Shown here: positions 44,665 through 53,898 of the stretch, one piece after another
How positions within the stretch are numbered: position 1 is the first letter of the stretch
Layout: each line of letters opens with the position of its first letter
Origin: an uncultured Roseobacter sp.
GTDB lineage: Bacteria; Pseudomonadota; Alphaproteobacteria; Rhodobacterales; Rhodobacteraceae
NCBI RefSeq assembly: GCF_947488185.1
Contig: NZ_CANKYM010000001.1
Span: 868,001-932,000, forward strand
Direction of reading: 5' to 3'
Length of the DNA: 64,000 bases
Notes under the pieces: generated by a model
What the model was told of the DNA's origin: nothing
Databases searched by the model: none
What the model saw: only the letters and a program-made list of their open reading frames with translations
Program-made: the position numbers and the translations under genes

Positions 44665-45560
44665 GACCCGCTGAGAATGCGGCAAAGCTCGTCCAGGTCA
44701 TCCAACGATTTGTAATGCAGTGTCATCTGCCCGGATTCCTGACCCGGCTTGTGCGACAGAACCACTTTCATACCAAGGCTCGCAGAGAGATCGTCCTCAA
44801 GCGCTTTGGTATCCGCATCTTTTGCCTCTTTTACCGGCTTTGCATCAGGCGTACCAAAGATGTTCGCACCATCCGAGGCCTGCTTCTTGACCAGCGCCTC
44901 CGCCGCACGAACAGACAACCCGCCCCTGACAATGGTTTGTGCCAGTTTCAAGGGATCATCTGCCGGGATCAACGCCCGAGCGTGGCCAGAGCTTAGGTCT
45001 CCCTTGCGGACCATTTCCAACACAGACTCCGGCAGATTGAGCAACCGCAAAAGATTCGCAATATGGCTGCGGCTTTTGCCCAGTGCTTCGGCCATCTTTT
45101 CCTGCGTGTGACCAAACCGGTCCATCAGTTGCCGGTATCCCGCTGCCTCTTCAATCGGGTTCAGATCCGCCCGCTGAATGTTCTCGATGATCGCAACTTC
45201 CAGCACCTCAACGTCCGTGAAGTCCCGCACGACCACCGGTAACTCGTGCAGCTTGGCCATCTGCGACGCGCGCCACCGCCGCTCCCCCGCGACAATCTCA
45301 TAACGATCATCTGCCACGGCCCGTACGATCAGTGGCTGGATGACACCCTTCTCGCGGATGGAAGCGGCAAGATCATCCAGATCGCCCTCAGCAAAGCGTT
45401 TCCGGGGCTGATCCGGATTGGGTGCGATTTGCTCGATGGGAATCACACGCTCAGCGGCGGACGGTCCCGCACTGGCGGCTTTCTCTGTCTCTGCAACATC
45501 TGACATCAAGGCCGATAGGCCGCGTCCAAGACCCCGTTTACGATCTGCTCCACCTGCCAT
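44661..45560 (-). CDS. parB: Chromosome partitioning protein ParB
   Basis: ParB binds parS, spreads as a CTP-dependent clamp and links the origin region to ParA. The 299-residue product begins MAGGADRKRGLGRGLSALM, has the ParB/Srx CTP-binding motif GERRWR at about 92-97 and ENIQRADLNPIEEA, a helix-turn-helix (THQxxMAEALGKSRSHIANLLRLL-type, about 140-165) and a C-terminal dimerisation domain. The ATG at 45560 has GGGGG just upstream. Follows parA by 10 bp. Two perfect parS sites lie in the same operon. Confidence 0.97.
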   Translation of the reverse strand: MAGGADRKRGLGRGLSALMSDVAETEKAASAGPSAAERVIPIEQIAPNPDQPRKRFAEGDLDDLAASIREKGVIQPLIVRAVADDRYEIVAGERRWRASQMAKLHELPVVVRDFTDVEVLEVAIIENIQRADLNPIEEAAGYRQLMDRFGHTQEKMAEALGKSRSHIANLLRLLNLPESVLEMVRKGDLSSGHARALIPADDPLKLAQTIVRGGLSVRAAEALVKKQASDGANIFGTPDAKPVKEAKDADTKALEDDLSASLGMKVVLSHKPGQESGQMTLHYKSLDDLDELCRILSGS

Positions 45561-45570
45561 ATCAGCCCCC

Positions 45571-46380
45571 TTATGCGACTTTTTCACTATTTCTGCTCAA
45601 CACTTCCTGCGCAAGGGCCCGATACGCCTGCGCCCCCTTGGAGGCGGTATCATAGGTCAGCACCGGCATGGCAAAAGACGGCGCTTCACTGACCCTGACA
45701 TTCCTCGGGATTCGGGTGGAGAACACCAGTTCCCCGAGGTTGTCCCGCGCGTCCTGCTCAACCTGCAGGGACAAGTTGTTGCGTCTGTCATACATGGTCA
45801 ACACAACACCTTCGATTCGTAGGTCTTTGTTCCCACTCTGCCGAACCTCTCGAATGGTCAGCATCAGCTGCGATAAACCTTCCAGTGCAAAGAACTCACT
45901 TTGCAATGGAACCAACACCGAATGCGCCGCGATCATTGCGTTCACTGTCAGCAAATTTAGCGACGGCGGACAGTCAATCAGGATGTAATCCAGCTCAAAC
46001 ACATCCATCGCTGTCTGGCGCAGAGCATCATGCAGCAGAAAACTCCGCTTTTCGTTCGAAATCAGCTCGATGTCGGCGGAACTCAGGTCAACCGTTGCCG
46101 GGACGATCATCAACCCCGGCGTCACAGTTGGCAGAACGACCGACTTCAGGTCGACATCCTCCAGGAGCAGCTCGTAGGTGGTGAATTCGCGATCCCCCAG
46201 CTCGATACCGAGACCGGTGGACGCATTCCCCTGCGGATCAAGGTCAATGACAAGAACCCTTTTGCCCGCCTCCGCCAATGCGGCGGCAAGATTAATGGTG
46301 GTTGTCGTTTTGCCAACCCCGCCCTTCTGGTTCGCAACCGCAATGATTTTTGGACCCACAGGGCGTGAAAAGTCAGACAC
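45571..46380 (-). CDS. parA: Chromosome partitioning ATPase ParA
   Basis: ParA is a deviant Walker ATPase whose nucleoid gradient pulls ParB-parS complexes. The 269-residue product has the signature loop [11 protein letters not shown] (Lys at 19 and 25), [16 protein letters not shown] and [11 protein letters not shown]. No N-terminal DNA-binding extension is present, as expected for chromosomal ParA (Soj type). It overlaps rsmG by 8 bp. Confidence 0.97.
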   Translation of the reverse strand: MSDFSRPVGPKIIAVANQKGGVGKTTTTINLAAALAEAGKRVLVIDLDPQGNASTGLGIELGDREFTTYELLLEDVDLKSVVLPTVTPGLMIVPATVDLSSADIELISNEKRSFLLHDALRQTAMDVFELDYILIDCPPSLNLLTVNAMIAAHSVLVPLQSEFFALEGLSQLMLTIREVRQSGNKDLRIEGVVLTMYDRRNNLSLQVEQDARDNLGELVFSTRIPRNVRVSEAPSFAMPVLTYDTASKGAQAYRALAQEVLSRNSEKVA

Positions 46381-46978
46381 GTTTGATTTCCCTCACCTCG
46401 AGAATGGCAGCATTTGGGTTCGTTTTACTTGTATGACTCACTAGGTCAAAAGACCACGCCTTACGCGCCTCATCGACCTCTTTTTGCCAAGTCTCACCTT
46501 TGGAAAACAACGCCCGACCGTTCGGGTTCAAGTGACGGTCCGCAAAAGACAACAGCGAAGATAGATCAGCAAGCGCCCGCGCGGAGAGGACATCCGCATC
46601 AAGAGGATCAGTTTGTTCAATTCGGGAGGTGAGCACCGTCCCCGTCAGGCCCAACTCGCGTATCACCGTCCTCAGGAACGTCGCTTTTCGCATATCGCTT
46701 TCGATCATGGTCACATGAAGGTCTGGATTCCGTTCCCGCGCAATAATCGCAATAACCAACCCGGGCAAACCACCGCCGCTGCCCATATCAACCCAGTTTC
46801 GGCAGGTGCCAGCAAGCGGATACATTTGTGCAGAATCCCGGATGTGCCGGTCCCAGACCTCTGTAAGACTCGCCTTGGAAACAAGGTTGATTTTGGGATT
46901 CCACTTGGTCAGGAGATCGTGGAAACTGGATAATCGGTCCAATGTTTCACGTGAAACATTCAAATCCAATACCGTCAC
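46373..46978 (-). CDS. rsmG: 16S rRNA (guanine-527-N7)-methyltransferase RsmG
   Basis: RsmG (GidB) methylates G527 of 16S rRNA. The 201-residue product has the SAM site [16 protein letters not shown] and [18 protein letters not shown]. The start is a GTG at 46978 that overlaps the mnmG stop (GTGA). A perfect parS palindrome lies at codons 7-12, encoding NVSRET, so coding and segregation functions share the DNA. Confidence 0.96.
   Translation of the reverse strand: MTVLDLNVSRETLDRLSSFHDLLTKWNPKINLVSKASLTEVWDRHIRDSAQMYPLAGTCRNWVDMGSGGGLPGLVIAIIARERNPDLHVTMIESDMRKATFLRTVIRELGLTGTVLTSRIEQTDPLDADVLSARALADLSSLLSFADRHLNPNGRALFSKGETWQKEVDEARKAWSFDLVSHTSKTNPNAAILEVREIKRV
46943..46958. promoter_or_regulatory. 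parS site inside rsmG
   Basis: Perfect 16-bp palindrome TGTTTCACGTGAAACA, identical to the consensus ParB-binding site used across bacteria. It is inside the rsmG coding sequence, about 1.4 kb from parB and 5.1 kb from the proposed origin. Confidence 0.95.
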
Positions 46979-48837
46979 GCAGATTGCTTTCGTTTCAAGG
47001 ACCGCAACCGCGCAAGGATGAGCGTTAAAGCAGCAGGTGTCATCCCATCGATACGCGCCACCTGCGCCAGAGAACTCGGCTGCGTCGCGATCAGTTTCGC
47101 CTTTAGCTCATTGGACAGCCCTTCCATCACCGCATAGTCAAAACCCTGCGGAATCAGCAAGTTTTCGTCCTTTTGCATCAGCTCGATGTCTTTTTGCTGG
47201 CGCAGAATGTAATTTGCATAAAGCGCTTCCCGCTCCATTTGATCTCGCGTTTCGCCATCAATGTCCCCGAACGTTGGATCAAGATCGCCAACCTCAGAGA
47301 AACCCACATTTGGGAACGCGAGAAGCTGCATGGCTGTCCGCCTGGATCCATCCTGGTTGATTTTGATCCCGACTGAGGCGGCTTGCGAAGGCGTGAAGGT
47401 CGTTCCCGTCAAGAGATCACGTGCTTTCTCCAGTCTTTCAGACTTCTGTGCGAAAGCCTCCGCGCGCATCGAACCAACGCACCCAATCTCCACTCCCAGC
47501 GGTGTCAGTCGTTGATCTGCATTGTCTGCGCGCAAGGACAGCCGGAACTCTGCCCGGGAGGTGAACATGCGATACGGCTCGCTGACACCGCGTGTTGTGA
47601 GATCGTCGATCATCACGCCGATGTAGCTCTGCGCCCGCGAGAATTGTAGTGGTTCCCGACCAGATGCCCTGAGCGCGGCATTTAGCCCGGCAACCAGCCC
47701 CTGCGCTGCTGCTTCCTCATACCCCGTTGTCCCGTTGATCTGCCCGGCCAAGTAGAGTCCTGGGACCGTCGGGAGCGCAAGTGTCGCGTCCAACGCGCGC
47801 GGATCAACATAGTCGTATTCAATGGCATATCCGGGCTGCAGAATAACAGCTTGCTCCAGCCCGAAGATTGAGTGCACGTAGTCTTCCTGCACGGCTTCGG
47901 GCAGAGATGTGGAGATGCCGTTAGGATACACCGCATCGGTGCTAAGCCCTTCTGGCTCAAGAAATATCTGGTGTGAATCCTTATCCGCAAACCGAACGAT
48001 CTTGTCTTCGATGGAGGGGCAATATCGTGGGCCAATCCCATCGATATGACCGCCATACATCGCAGAGCGATCCAGATTTTCCCGAATGATATCATGGGTT
48101 CTTGCGTTTGTATGCGTGATCCCGCAGGAGACCTGACGTGCATAGGTACCCTTTGACAGGAAGGAGAAAAGGGTTGGCTCGTCATCACCGGGCTGGTTTT
48201 CAAGATCGTCCCATCGAATGGTCTTCCCATCCAGCCGTGGTGGCGTCCCGGTTTTCAGCCGTCCAAGCGGCAGATCAAAGGAATCGATACGGTCCGCCAG
48301 CTTGATCGACGCCTTTTCGCCCATACGCCCACCTGAGCGCGAGACATCCCCGATATGGATAACGCCCCGCAAGAAGGTGCCCGTGGTGAGGACAACGGAC
48401 GTTGCCTTGATCTCGCTATCATCCTGTAGCCGGACACCGATAACACTTGGGCCATCCATCAGGAAATCAACGACCTCCCCCGTCAAAACAGTGAGATTTT
48501 GCTGCGCTTTGACTTCCGCAAGCATTTCAGTTCGGTAGATGAGCCTATCAGATTGCGCCCTCGGGCCTTGCACCGCCGGACCTTTGCGCCGGTTCAGCAG
48601 ACGAAATTGGATGCCCGCTTTATCTGCAACCCGGCCCATCACACCATCAAGCGCATCAATTTCCCGCACGAGGTGGCCTTTTCCCAACCCACCAATGGCC
48701 GGGTTGCAGGACATCGCACCGATCCCATCTTCCGATAGTGTAATCAGGGCTGTGTTTGCCCCCATGCGCGCGGATGCATGTGCGGCCTCACAACCCGCAT
48801 GCCCGCCACCAATGATCACAACATCAAAATGTTTCAC
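46975..48837 (-). CDS. mnmG: tRNA uridine-34 modification enzyme MnmG (GidA)
   Basis: MnmG with MnmE adds carboxymethylaminomethyl groups to U34 of certain tRNAs. About 620 residues; FAD-binding loop [14 protein letters not shown] at the N-terminus, conserved [14 protein letters not shown] and [12 protein letters not shown] segments and a C-terminal helical MnmE-binding region. No ATG is near the start. GTG at 48837 ([12 protein letters not shown]) gives CGGAG with 8-base spacing; GTG at 48846 (adding three residues) is the alternative. Both lie in a parS palindrome. Confidence 0.95.
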   Translation of the reverse strand: MKHFDVVIIGGGHAGCEAAHASARMGANTALITLSEDGIGAMSCNPAIGGLGKGHLVREIDALDGVMGRVADKAGIQFRLLNRRKGPAVQGPRAQSDRLIYRTEMLAEVKAQQNLTVLTGEVVDFLMDGPSVIGVRLQDDSEIKATSVVLTTGTFLRGVIHIGDVSRSGGRMGEKASIKLADRIDSFDLPLGRLKTGTPPRLDGKTIRWDDLENQPGDDEPTLFSFLSKGTYARQVSCGITHTNARTHDIIRENLDRSAMYGGHIDGIGPRYCPSIEDKIVRFADKDSHQIFLEPEGLSTDAVYPNGISTSLPEAVQEDYVHSIFGLEQAVILQPGYAIEYDYVDPRALDATLALPTVPGLYLAGQINGTTGYEEAAAQGLVAGLNAALRASGREPLQFSRAQSYIGVMIDDLTTRGVSEPYRMFTSRAEFRLSLRADNADQRLTPLGVEIGCVGSMRAEAFAQKSERLEKARDLLTGTTFTPSQAASVGIKINQDGSRRTAMQLLAFPNVGFSEVGDLDPTFGDIDGETRDQMEREALYANYILRQQKDIELMQKDENLLIPQGFDYAVMEGLSNELKAKLIATQPSSLAQVARIDGMTPAALTLILARLRSLKRKQSA

Positions 48838-48845
48838 GTGAAACA
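48830..48845. promoter_or_regulatory. parS site at the mnmG start
   Basis: Second perfect copy of TGTTTCACGTGAAACA. It covers the GTG start codon region of mnmG and lies 6 bp from the mnmE stop. ParB bound here could also affect mnmG expression. It is 3.2 kb from the proposed origin. Confidence 0.95.
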
Positions 48846-48850
48846 CTCCG

Positions 48851-50137
48851 CTACTTACCCAAGCAAAAACTCGAGAATATTTCGTCCAACAGGTTTTCGA
48901 CGTCAATACGCCCCACCAGCGCTTCCAACGCTCGAATCGCACTCCGAAGCTCTTCCGCCGCTATATCATAATGTTCTGGCCCCTGCGCGACGATATCCAA
49001 AGCCTGATCAAGGGCACTTCCCGCCCGCTCCATCGCCAACCGATGCCGCGTATGCGTCGCAAGGCCAGCTCCGGCCGTGCGCCGCTGCAAAGTGTGTTGA
49101 ATACGGTCCACAAGCTCCGAAACACCGATGCCGGTTTTGCCAGATATGCCATTCTCAACCGCGTCGATCAGATCGGCCTTGGCGTGCAAAACCAGGTCAT
49201 CCTCGACGGGCGACAACATCAATTCTTCGCCGGGCACGGCAAGAAAAACACGCAGATCCGCTGACTTTGCGCGCTCTACAGCGCGCGCAACCCCGATGGA
49301 TTCGATTTCGTCCTCGCTGTCACGCAGGCCTGCCGTATCCAAAAATGTGACAGGCAGACCTTTCAGATCCATGCGAACCTCTATGACGTCCCGGGTTGTC
49401 CCTGCGATATCCGAGGTGATGGCAGCATCGCGTCCTGCCAGCCGATTGAGAAGGGTTGATTTACCCGCGTTTGGGGGCCCCACCAAGGCGACCTCAAACC
49501 CCAATCGAATGCATTCTGCCACGAACGTTCCAGCGATTTCGCTTACCAGGTCGCTCTTGACCTGCCCGAGCAAATCCAAAACTTCAGGGCTCACATCTAC
49601 GGGAACGTCTTCGTCAGCAAAATCTATGGTGGCTTCGAGTAACGCCGCGCTGCGGATCAGCTTACTGCGCCAGCTCTCGACGCGATCCCCCAGCGCGCCG
49701 GAGAAAACCCTGACGGCTTGCTTGCGCTGCGCCTCGGTCTCCGCATCAATTAGGTCGGCAAGACCTTCGACCTGCGCAAGATCCAGCTTGCCGTTCTCCA
49801 GCGCACGCCGTGTAAACTCACCCGGTTCGGCCAAACGCAGGTCATCCTGCACACCAACCTCGGCCAAGACCGCCTGCACCACGGAAATGCTGCCGTGCAC
49901 ATGCAGCTCAACCACGTCTTCGCCAGTGAAACTGTATGGCCCTTTGAAGCAAACAACCAAGGCGTGGTCGAGAATCTCACCATGGTGATCCCGCAGGATA
50001 CGCGTGGCCGCCTTGCGCGGGTCCGGCAGAGTACCAGCCAGTGATTTACCGGCAGAGAAAGCCGATGGGCCGGATATCCGGATCACCGACACCCCGGCAC
50101 GGCCCTGCGCCGAGGCCAGTGCATAAATCGTATCCAT
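48851..50137 (-). CDS. mnmE: tRNA modification GTPase MnmE (TrmE)
   Basis: The 428-residue product has the N-terminal tetrahydrofolate-binding domain ([24 protein letters not shown]), a helical domain holding an inserted G domain ([18 protein letters not shown] near 217, [22 protein letters not shown]), and the invariant C-terminal Cys motif FSSFCLGK. It works with MnmG. First gene of mnmE-mnmG-rsmG-parA-parB; rho lies 29 bp upstream on the same strand. Confidence 0.97.
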   Translation of the reverse strand: MDTIYALASAQGRAGVSVIRISGPSAFSAGKSLAGTLPDPRKAATRILRDHHGEILDHALVVCFKGPYSFTGEDVVELHVHGSISVVQAVLAEVGVQDDLRLAEPGEFTRRALENGKLDLAQVEGLADLIDAETEAQRKQAVRVFSGALGDRVESWRSKLIRSAALLEATIDFADEDVPVDVSPEVLDLLGQVKSDLVSEIAGTFVAECIRLGFEVALVGPPNAGKSTLLNRLAGRDAAITSDIAGTTRDVIEVRMDLKGLPVTFLDTAGLRDSEDEIESIGVARAVERAKSADLRVFLAVPGEELMLSPVEDDLVLHAKADLIDAVENGISGKTGIGVSELVDRIQHTLQRRTAGAGLATHTRHRLAMERAGSALDQALDIVAQGPEHYDIAAEELRSAIRALEALVGRIDVENLLDEIFSSFCLGK

Positions 50138-50166
50138 ATGTTAACCCACTGTAATTAAACAATAAG

Positions 50167-51474
50167 TTACGTATTCATGGAGTCGAAGAAATCCGAATTC
50201 GTCTTGGTCTGTTTCAGTTTCGAAATCAGGAATTCAATCGCATCCGTTGTGCCCATCGGATTGAGAATACGGCGCAGGACAAAAGTTTTCTGCAGATCAA
50301 TCTTGTCGACCAGCAGATCTTCTTTCCGTGTGCCGGATTTCAGGATGTCCATCGCTGGGAAGACGCGCTTGTCGGCGATTTTGCGATCCAGAACGATTTC
50401 GGAGTTACCCGTGCCTTTGAATTCCTCAAAGATCACCTCGTCCATCCGGCTGCCGGTGTCGATCAGCGCCGTGGCGATAATGGTGAGCGAACCGCCCTCT
50501 TCAATGTTCCGGGCAGCACCAAAGAACCGCTTGGGGCGTTGCAAGGCGTTGGCGTCCACACCACCGGTCAGAACCTTGCCCGACGACGGTACAACCGTGT
50601 TGAAGGCCCGGCCCAGACGGGTGATAGAATCGAGCAGGATCACCACGTCGCGTTTGTGTTCGACCAGACGTTTGGCTTTTTCGATCACCATATCCGAAAC
50701 GGCCACGTGCCGGGTTGCAGGTTCATCGAAGGTGGAGGAAACAACCTCCCCTTTCACCGACCGCTGCATGTCCGTCACCTCTTCGGGCCGCTCGTCGATC
50801 AGCAGAACGATCAGATAGCATTCCGGGTGGTTGCGTTCGATGGAATTGGCGATGTTCTGCAGCAGCACCGTCTTACCCGTCCGCGGCGGCGCCACGATCA
50901 GCGACCGCTGGCCTTTCCCGATCGGGGCCACCAGGTCAATGATCCGCGAAGACCGATCCTTGACCGTCGGGTCATCGGTTTCCATCGTCAGACGCTCGTC
51001 CGGGTACAGCGGTGTGAGGTTTTCGAACGCCACCTTGTGACGCGCTTTTTCAGGGTCTTCGAAGTTGATCTGCGTGACATCCAGCAGGCCAAAATACCGC
51101 TCATTGTCATCAGGGGCTTTGATCACCCCTTCAATCGTGTCACCGGTGCGCAGGGAGAATTTGCGGATCATTTCCGGGGACACATAGATATCATCGGGGC
51201 CCGGCAGATAATTCGCTTCGGGGGACCGCAGAAATCCGAACCCGTCCTGCAGCACTTCGAGCACGCCATCCCCGGAGATTTCCCAGCCCTCATCCGCACG
51301 TTCGCGCAGGATCTGGAACATCATCTCGCCCTTGCGCATGGTGGAGGCGTTTTCGATCTCCAGATCCTCCGCCATGGACAGGAGGTCCTTGGGGCTTTTG
51401 CGCTTCAGATCCGCAAGGTTCAGGGTCTCAAGCGTTTCAGGAACAGAGGGTGTGTCGGTCATATCAGTGGTCAT
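50167..51474 (-). CDS. rho: Transcription termination factor Rho
   Basis: Rho is the hexameric RNA helicase for factor-dependent termination. The 435-residue product has the Rho-N SAP-like domain, the RNA-binding cold-shock-like domain ([31 protein letters not shown]), Walker [13 protein letters not shown] (about 190-201) and [13 protein letters not shown]. No large N-terminal insert. I use ATG 51474, four codons before a second candidate. Downstream of hemJ with a 126-bp gap. Confidence 0.97.
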   Translation of the reverse strand: MTTDMTDTPSVPETLETLNLADLKRKSPKDLLSMAEDLEIENASTMRKGEMMFQILRERADEGWEISGDGVLEVLQDGFGFLRSPEANYLPGPDDIYVSPEMIRKFSLRTGDTIEGVIKAPDDNERYFGLLDVTQINFEDPEKARHKVAFENLTPLYPDERLTMETDDPTVKDRSSRIIDLVAPIGKGQRSLIVAPPRTGKTVLLQNIANSIERNHPECYLIVLLIDERPEEVTDMQRSVKGEVVSSTFDEPATRHVAVSDMVIEKAKRLVEHKRDVVILLDSITRLGRAFNTVVPSSGKVLTGGVDANALQRPKRFFGAARNIEEGGSLTIIATALIDTGSRMDEVIFEEFKGTGNSEIVLDRKIADKRVFPAMDILKSGTRKEDLLVDKIDLQKTFVLRRILNPMGTTDAIEFLISKLKQTKTNSDFFDSMNT

Positions 51475-51600
51475 GGAAATACCCGTGATCAGCCGCAGCA
51501 CAGTTGCCGGCTGATGTAATTCTGGAATGTCAGGTCTGCGCCATCCCCGGACGGGGTGGTGAAGGGTACATAGGCGCGCAGGCAGGTCGAGTCAATTGAT

Positions 51601-52050
51601 TCAGAACCGCACAACCACCGAGAGGACAATCAGCACCATCAACAGGGTCGGCACTTCGTTCATCAGGCGGTACTGCCGCCCGGTCAGCTTGTTCTCGCTT
51701 CTCATGAAGTCTTTGCGTCGCAACCCCAGCCAATGGTGAAACCATGTCATCCCCAACACACCCGCCATCTTGGTCCAGGGCCAGATGGCCGACCAATCGA
51801 CAATTCCCGGGGTGAAGACCAGACAGAGACCCAGGATCCAGGTGGCGATCATCGCAGGGTTCATGATCACCCGCAGCAGTTTCAATTCCATGGTCTGAAA
51901 GAGATCATGCGTCTCCCCGCTTTGTCTGACCTGCTCTGCGTGGTAGACAAAGAGACGGGGAAGATAGAACAGACCTGCCATCCAGGCGATCACCGCCATG
52001 ATGTGAAATGCCTTCGTCCATGGATAGGCAAGGGCGAGCAGGTCCGACAT
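51601..52050 (-). CDS. hemJ: Protoporphyrinogen IX oxidase HemJ
   Basis: HemJ (UPF0093) oxidises protoporphyrinogen IX in the inner membrane in bacteria lacking HemG/HemY. The 149-residue, four-helix product contains AFHIMAVIAWMAGLFYLPRLFVYH with the conserved His (about 16-38), the KLLRVIMNPAM segment and a C-terminal helix. Both conserved histidines and the Arg in LPRLF are present. Its start lies at the left border of the proposed origin. Confidence 0.93.
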   Translation of the reverse strand: MSDLLALAYPWTKAFHIMAVIAWMAGLFYLPRLFVYHAEQVRQSGETHDLFQTMELKLLRVIMNPAMIATWILGLCLVFTPGIVDWSAIWPWTKMAGVLGMTWFHHWLGLRRKDFMRSENKLTGRQYRLMNEVPTLLMVLIVLSVVVRF

Positions 52051-52075
52051 TGAGAACTCCGATCCGTTTGCTCCT

Positions 52076-52115
52076 CTTATTAATAATAAAAGAAAGATAA
52101 AAGGATGATGATTTT
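52076..52115. other. AT-rich tract, possible DNA unwinding element
   Basis: About 40 bases rich in A and T (TTATTAATAATAAAAG, then GATAAAAGGATGATGATTTT) beside hemJ in an otherwise GC-rich genome. Its place at one edge of the DnaA-box region fits a duplex-unwinding element. Confidence 0.5.
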
Positions 52116-52132
52116 GTGGGGTATCTCATATC

Positions 52133-52141
52133 TGTGGATTA
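52133..52141 (-). promoter_or_regulatory. DnaA-box-like site (one mismatch)
   Basis: Minus-strand TAATCCACA, differing from TTATCCACA at one position. Lies just right of the AT-rich tract. Confidence 0.5.
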
Positions 52142-52212
52142 TGCGGTTTTGCCTGTCTTTATCCGCTTGGGGAGAACAGTTTTCCTCTTCGGATGAGAAC
52201 CTAAGATTCAAA

Positions 52213-52230
52213 GTTTATCGCTTTATAAAC
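52213..52230. repeat. Small inverted repeat in the origin gap
   Basis: GTTTAT (52213-52218) and ATAAAC (52225-52230) are 6-bp arms around six bases, in the AT-rich middle of the gap. Its significance is unknown. Confidence 0.35.
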
Positions 52231-52274
52231 AATGCCTTGAAAAGTTTGTAGTTGGATTGATGTCGGGATAAGCT

Positions 52275-52283
52275 TGTGCATAT
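52275..52283 (-). promoter_or_regulatory. DnaA-box-like site (one mismatch)
   Basis: Minus-strand ATATGCACA, one mismatch from TTATGCACA; 16 bases from the perfect box at 52300 and in opposite orientation. Confidence 0.5.
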
Positions 52284-52299
52284 TTTCGCCAAAACCTGC

Positions 52300-52308
52300 T
52301 TATACACA
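52300..52308 (+). promoter_or_regulatory. Perfect DnaA box
   Basis: TTATACACA matches the TTATNCACA consensus exactly. It is the strongest DnaA site in the gap and is near its centre. Confidence 0.75.
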
Positions 52309-52416
52309 CCTTGGGCGTTGTCCTTTTCCGCATAGGGGCATTTCTTGCGCTATTCTGGAATTCCCACAGGATAGCTTTTCCTTGCAGGATCACGCTGTTT
52401 TGCCCAGAAGAACATA

Positions 52417-52432
52417 TTAAGAAATCCTTAAC
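52417..52432 (+). promoter_or_regulatory. CtrA-binding motif
   Basis: TTAA (52417-52420), seven bases, TTAAC (52428-52432): an exact match to the alphaproteobacterial CtrA consensus TTAA-N7-TTAAC, 22 bp before the maf start. It could control maf transcription or origin firing. Confidence 0.7.
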
Positions 52433-52445
52433 CCTGTTCACAGGC

Positions 52446-52454
52446 TTACCCACA
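52446..52454 (+). promoter_or_regulatory. DnaA-box-like site at the maf start (one mismatch)
   Basis: TTACCCACA, one mismatch from TTATCCACA, ending on the first base of the maf ATG. A weaker match (CTGTTCACA, two mismatches) lies at 52434-52442. Confidence 0.45.
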
Positions 52455-53053
52455 TGTCCCGGCCCCTGATCCTGGCGTCCAACTCTCAAATAAGAGCGCA
52501 GCTGCTGCGGCAGGCGGCGGTTGACTTCACCGTGCAGCCCGCCCGCGTAGATGAGGAAATGATGCGTGATGCCTTGCTGGCCGAGGAGGCCGCGCCCCGT
52601 GATATCGCCGATGCGCTGGCGGAAATGAAGGCGCGCAAGGTGAGTGAAAAGCATCCCGAAGCCTTGGTTTTGGGGTGTGATCAGGTGTTGGACCACAAGG
52701 GCACCCTGTTGGCGAAACCCGGCACGCCCGAGGAGGCGGAGGCGCAGTTGCGCTCCCTGCGGAACGACCGCCACATGTTATTGTCGGCGGCAGTGATCTG
52801 CGAGGCAGGTAAACCGATCTGGCGCCATGTGGGTCAGGTCCGGTTGCGCATGCGGGACGCGTCGGATGATTTCATCAAGGGTTATGTTGCGCGCAATTGG
52901 GACAGCATTCAGCACGCGGTGGGTGCCTATAAACTGGAGGAGGAAGGCGTGCGGCTTTTCACCCGGATTGAAGGCGACTATTTCAACGTGCTCGGGCTGC
53001 CCTTATTGGAATTGCTTTCCTATCTGACGTTGCGTGGAGATCTTGAACAATGA
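52454..53053 (+). CDS. maf: Maf-family nucleoside triphosphate pyrophosphatase
   Basis: A 199-residue Maf protein that hydrolyses non-canonical or modified nucleoside triphosphates to monophosphates. Marks: ILASNSQIRAQLLRQA at the start, VLGCDQVLDHKG with the catalytic Asp, and the NWDSIQHAVGAYKLEEEG segment replacing the common GxxGxYxIxGxG motif. Only 403 bp of non-coding DNA separate it from hemJ. It overlaps aroE by 4 bp (ATGA) and opens the maf-aroE-coaE-dnaQ run. Confidence 0.92.
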   Translation: MSRPLILASNSQIRAQLLRQAAVDFTVQPARVDEEMMRDALLAEEAAPRDIADALAEMKARKVSEKHPEALVLGCDQVLDHKGTLLAKPGTPEEAEAQLRSLRNDRHMLLSAAVICEAGKPIWRHVGQVRLRMRDASDDFIKGYVARNWDSIQHAVGAYKLEEEGVRLFTRIEGDYFNVLGLPLLELLSYLTLRGDLEQ

Positions 53054-53898
53054 GTGACAGCCAACAAGCCCCGGCAAAGATTCCCCTGGCGGGTGTCATC
53101 GGGTCCCCTATTGCGCATTCCAAATCCCCGCAGGTGCATCGCCACTGGCTGAACAAACACTATGTCAGGGGCTTTTACGTGCCCATGGATGTCAGCGCCC
53201 GGGACTTGAGGGATGTGCTGATGACCTTGCCCAAGGCCGGGTTTGTCGGGGTCAACGTGACCATCCCGCACAAAGAGGCGGTTCTGGACATCGCCGATCT
53301 GATCACTGACCGTGCGACCCTGATCGGGGCGGCCAATACGCTGATCTTCCGCAAGGATGGCAAGATACATGCAGACAATACGGATGGGTATGGTTTCATC
53401 GAAAACCTGAAGGCAGGCGCACCCGACTGGCAACCGACGCAGGGGAGCGCCGCGCTGCTGGGGGCCGGGGGTGCCGCACGCGCGGTGATCGCGTCTTTGC
53501 TCGAAGCAGGCGTGCCGGAAATCCTGCTCTCCAACCGCACCCGCGTTCGCGCAGAGAAATTGCAGGCGGATTTTGGCAACCGGATCACGGTCGTGGATTG
53601 GGTGCAGGCAGGCAATATGCTCGAAGATGCCAGCCTTGTGGTGAACACCTCATCTCTCGGCATGGTGGGCAAGCCGGAGATGCGTGTGCCGCTGGATGGA
53701 TTGCGCAAATCCACCATCGTGACGGATCTTGTCTATACGCCGCTGAAAACCAGATTGCTGGAGGTCGCTGAGGAAAACGGCTGCGTCACTGTCGACGGTC
53801 TGGGTATGTTGTTGCATCAGGCTGTGCCCGGATTTGAGCGTTGGTTCGGCCCCCGCCCCGTGGTCGATGAGGAAGCGCGCGCGGCGGTGCTGCGCTGA
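53050..53898 (+). CDS. aroE: Shikimate dehydrogenase
   Basis: AroE reduces 3-dehydroshikimate with NADPH in aromatic amino acid synthesis. The 282-residue product has GVIGSPIAHSKSPQVHRHWL (substrate site), FVGVNVTIPHKEAVL with the catalytic Lys (PHK), AANTL, the NADP loop LLGAGGAARAV and LSNRT. Overlaps maf (ATGA) and coaE (TGATG). Confidence 0.96.
   Translation: MSDSQQAPAKIPLAGVIGSPIAHSKSPQVHRHWLNKHYVRGFYVPMDVSARDLRDVLMTLPKAGFVGVNVTIPHKEAVLDIADLITDRATLIGAANTLIFRKDGKIHADNTDGYGFIENLKAGAPDWQPTQGSAALLGAGGAARAVIASLLEAGVPEILLSNRTRVRAEKLQADFGNRITVVDWVQAGNMLEDASLVVNTSSLGMVGKPEMRVPLDGLRKSTIVTDLVYTPLKTRLLEVAEENGCVTVDGLGMLLHQAVPGFERWFGPRPVVDEEARAAVLR

Larger units (their letters stand above)
52051..52453. 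other. Candidate chromosomal replication origin (oriC)
   Basis: A 403-bp non-coding gap between hemJ and maf, the longest in the window. Left genes (hemJ, rho, mnmE, mnmG, rsmG, parA, parB) point left; right genes (maf, aroE, coaE, dnaQ) point right, as expected around an origin. It contains an AT-rich tract near the hemJ end (52076-52115), DnaA-box matches on both strands, a perfect CtrA motif near maf and a GATTC (GANTC methylation-type) site at 52205-52209. In Caulobacter the origin sits between hemE and a DUF299/maf/aroE/coaE/dnaQ/secB run, and maf-to-secB is the same here. No rRNA, tRNA or coding ORF is visible. Confidence 0.8.
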
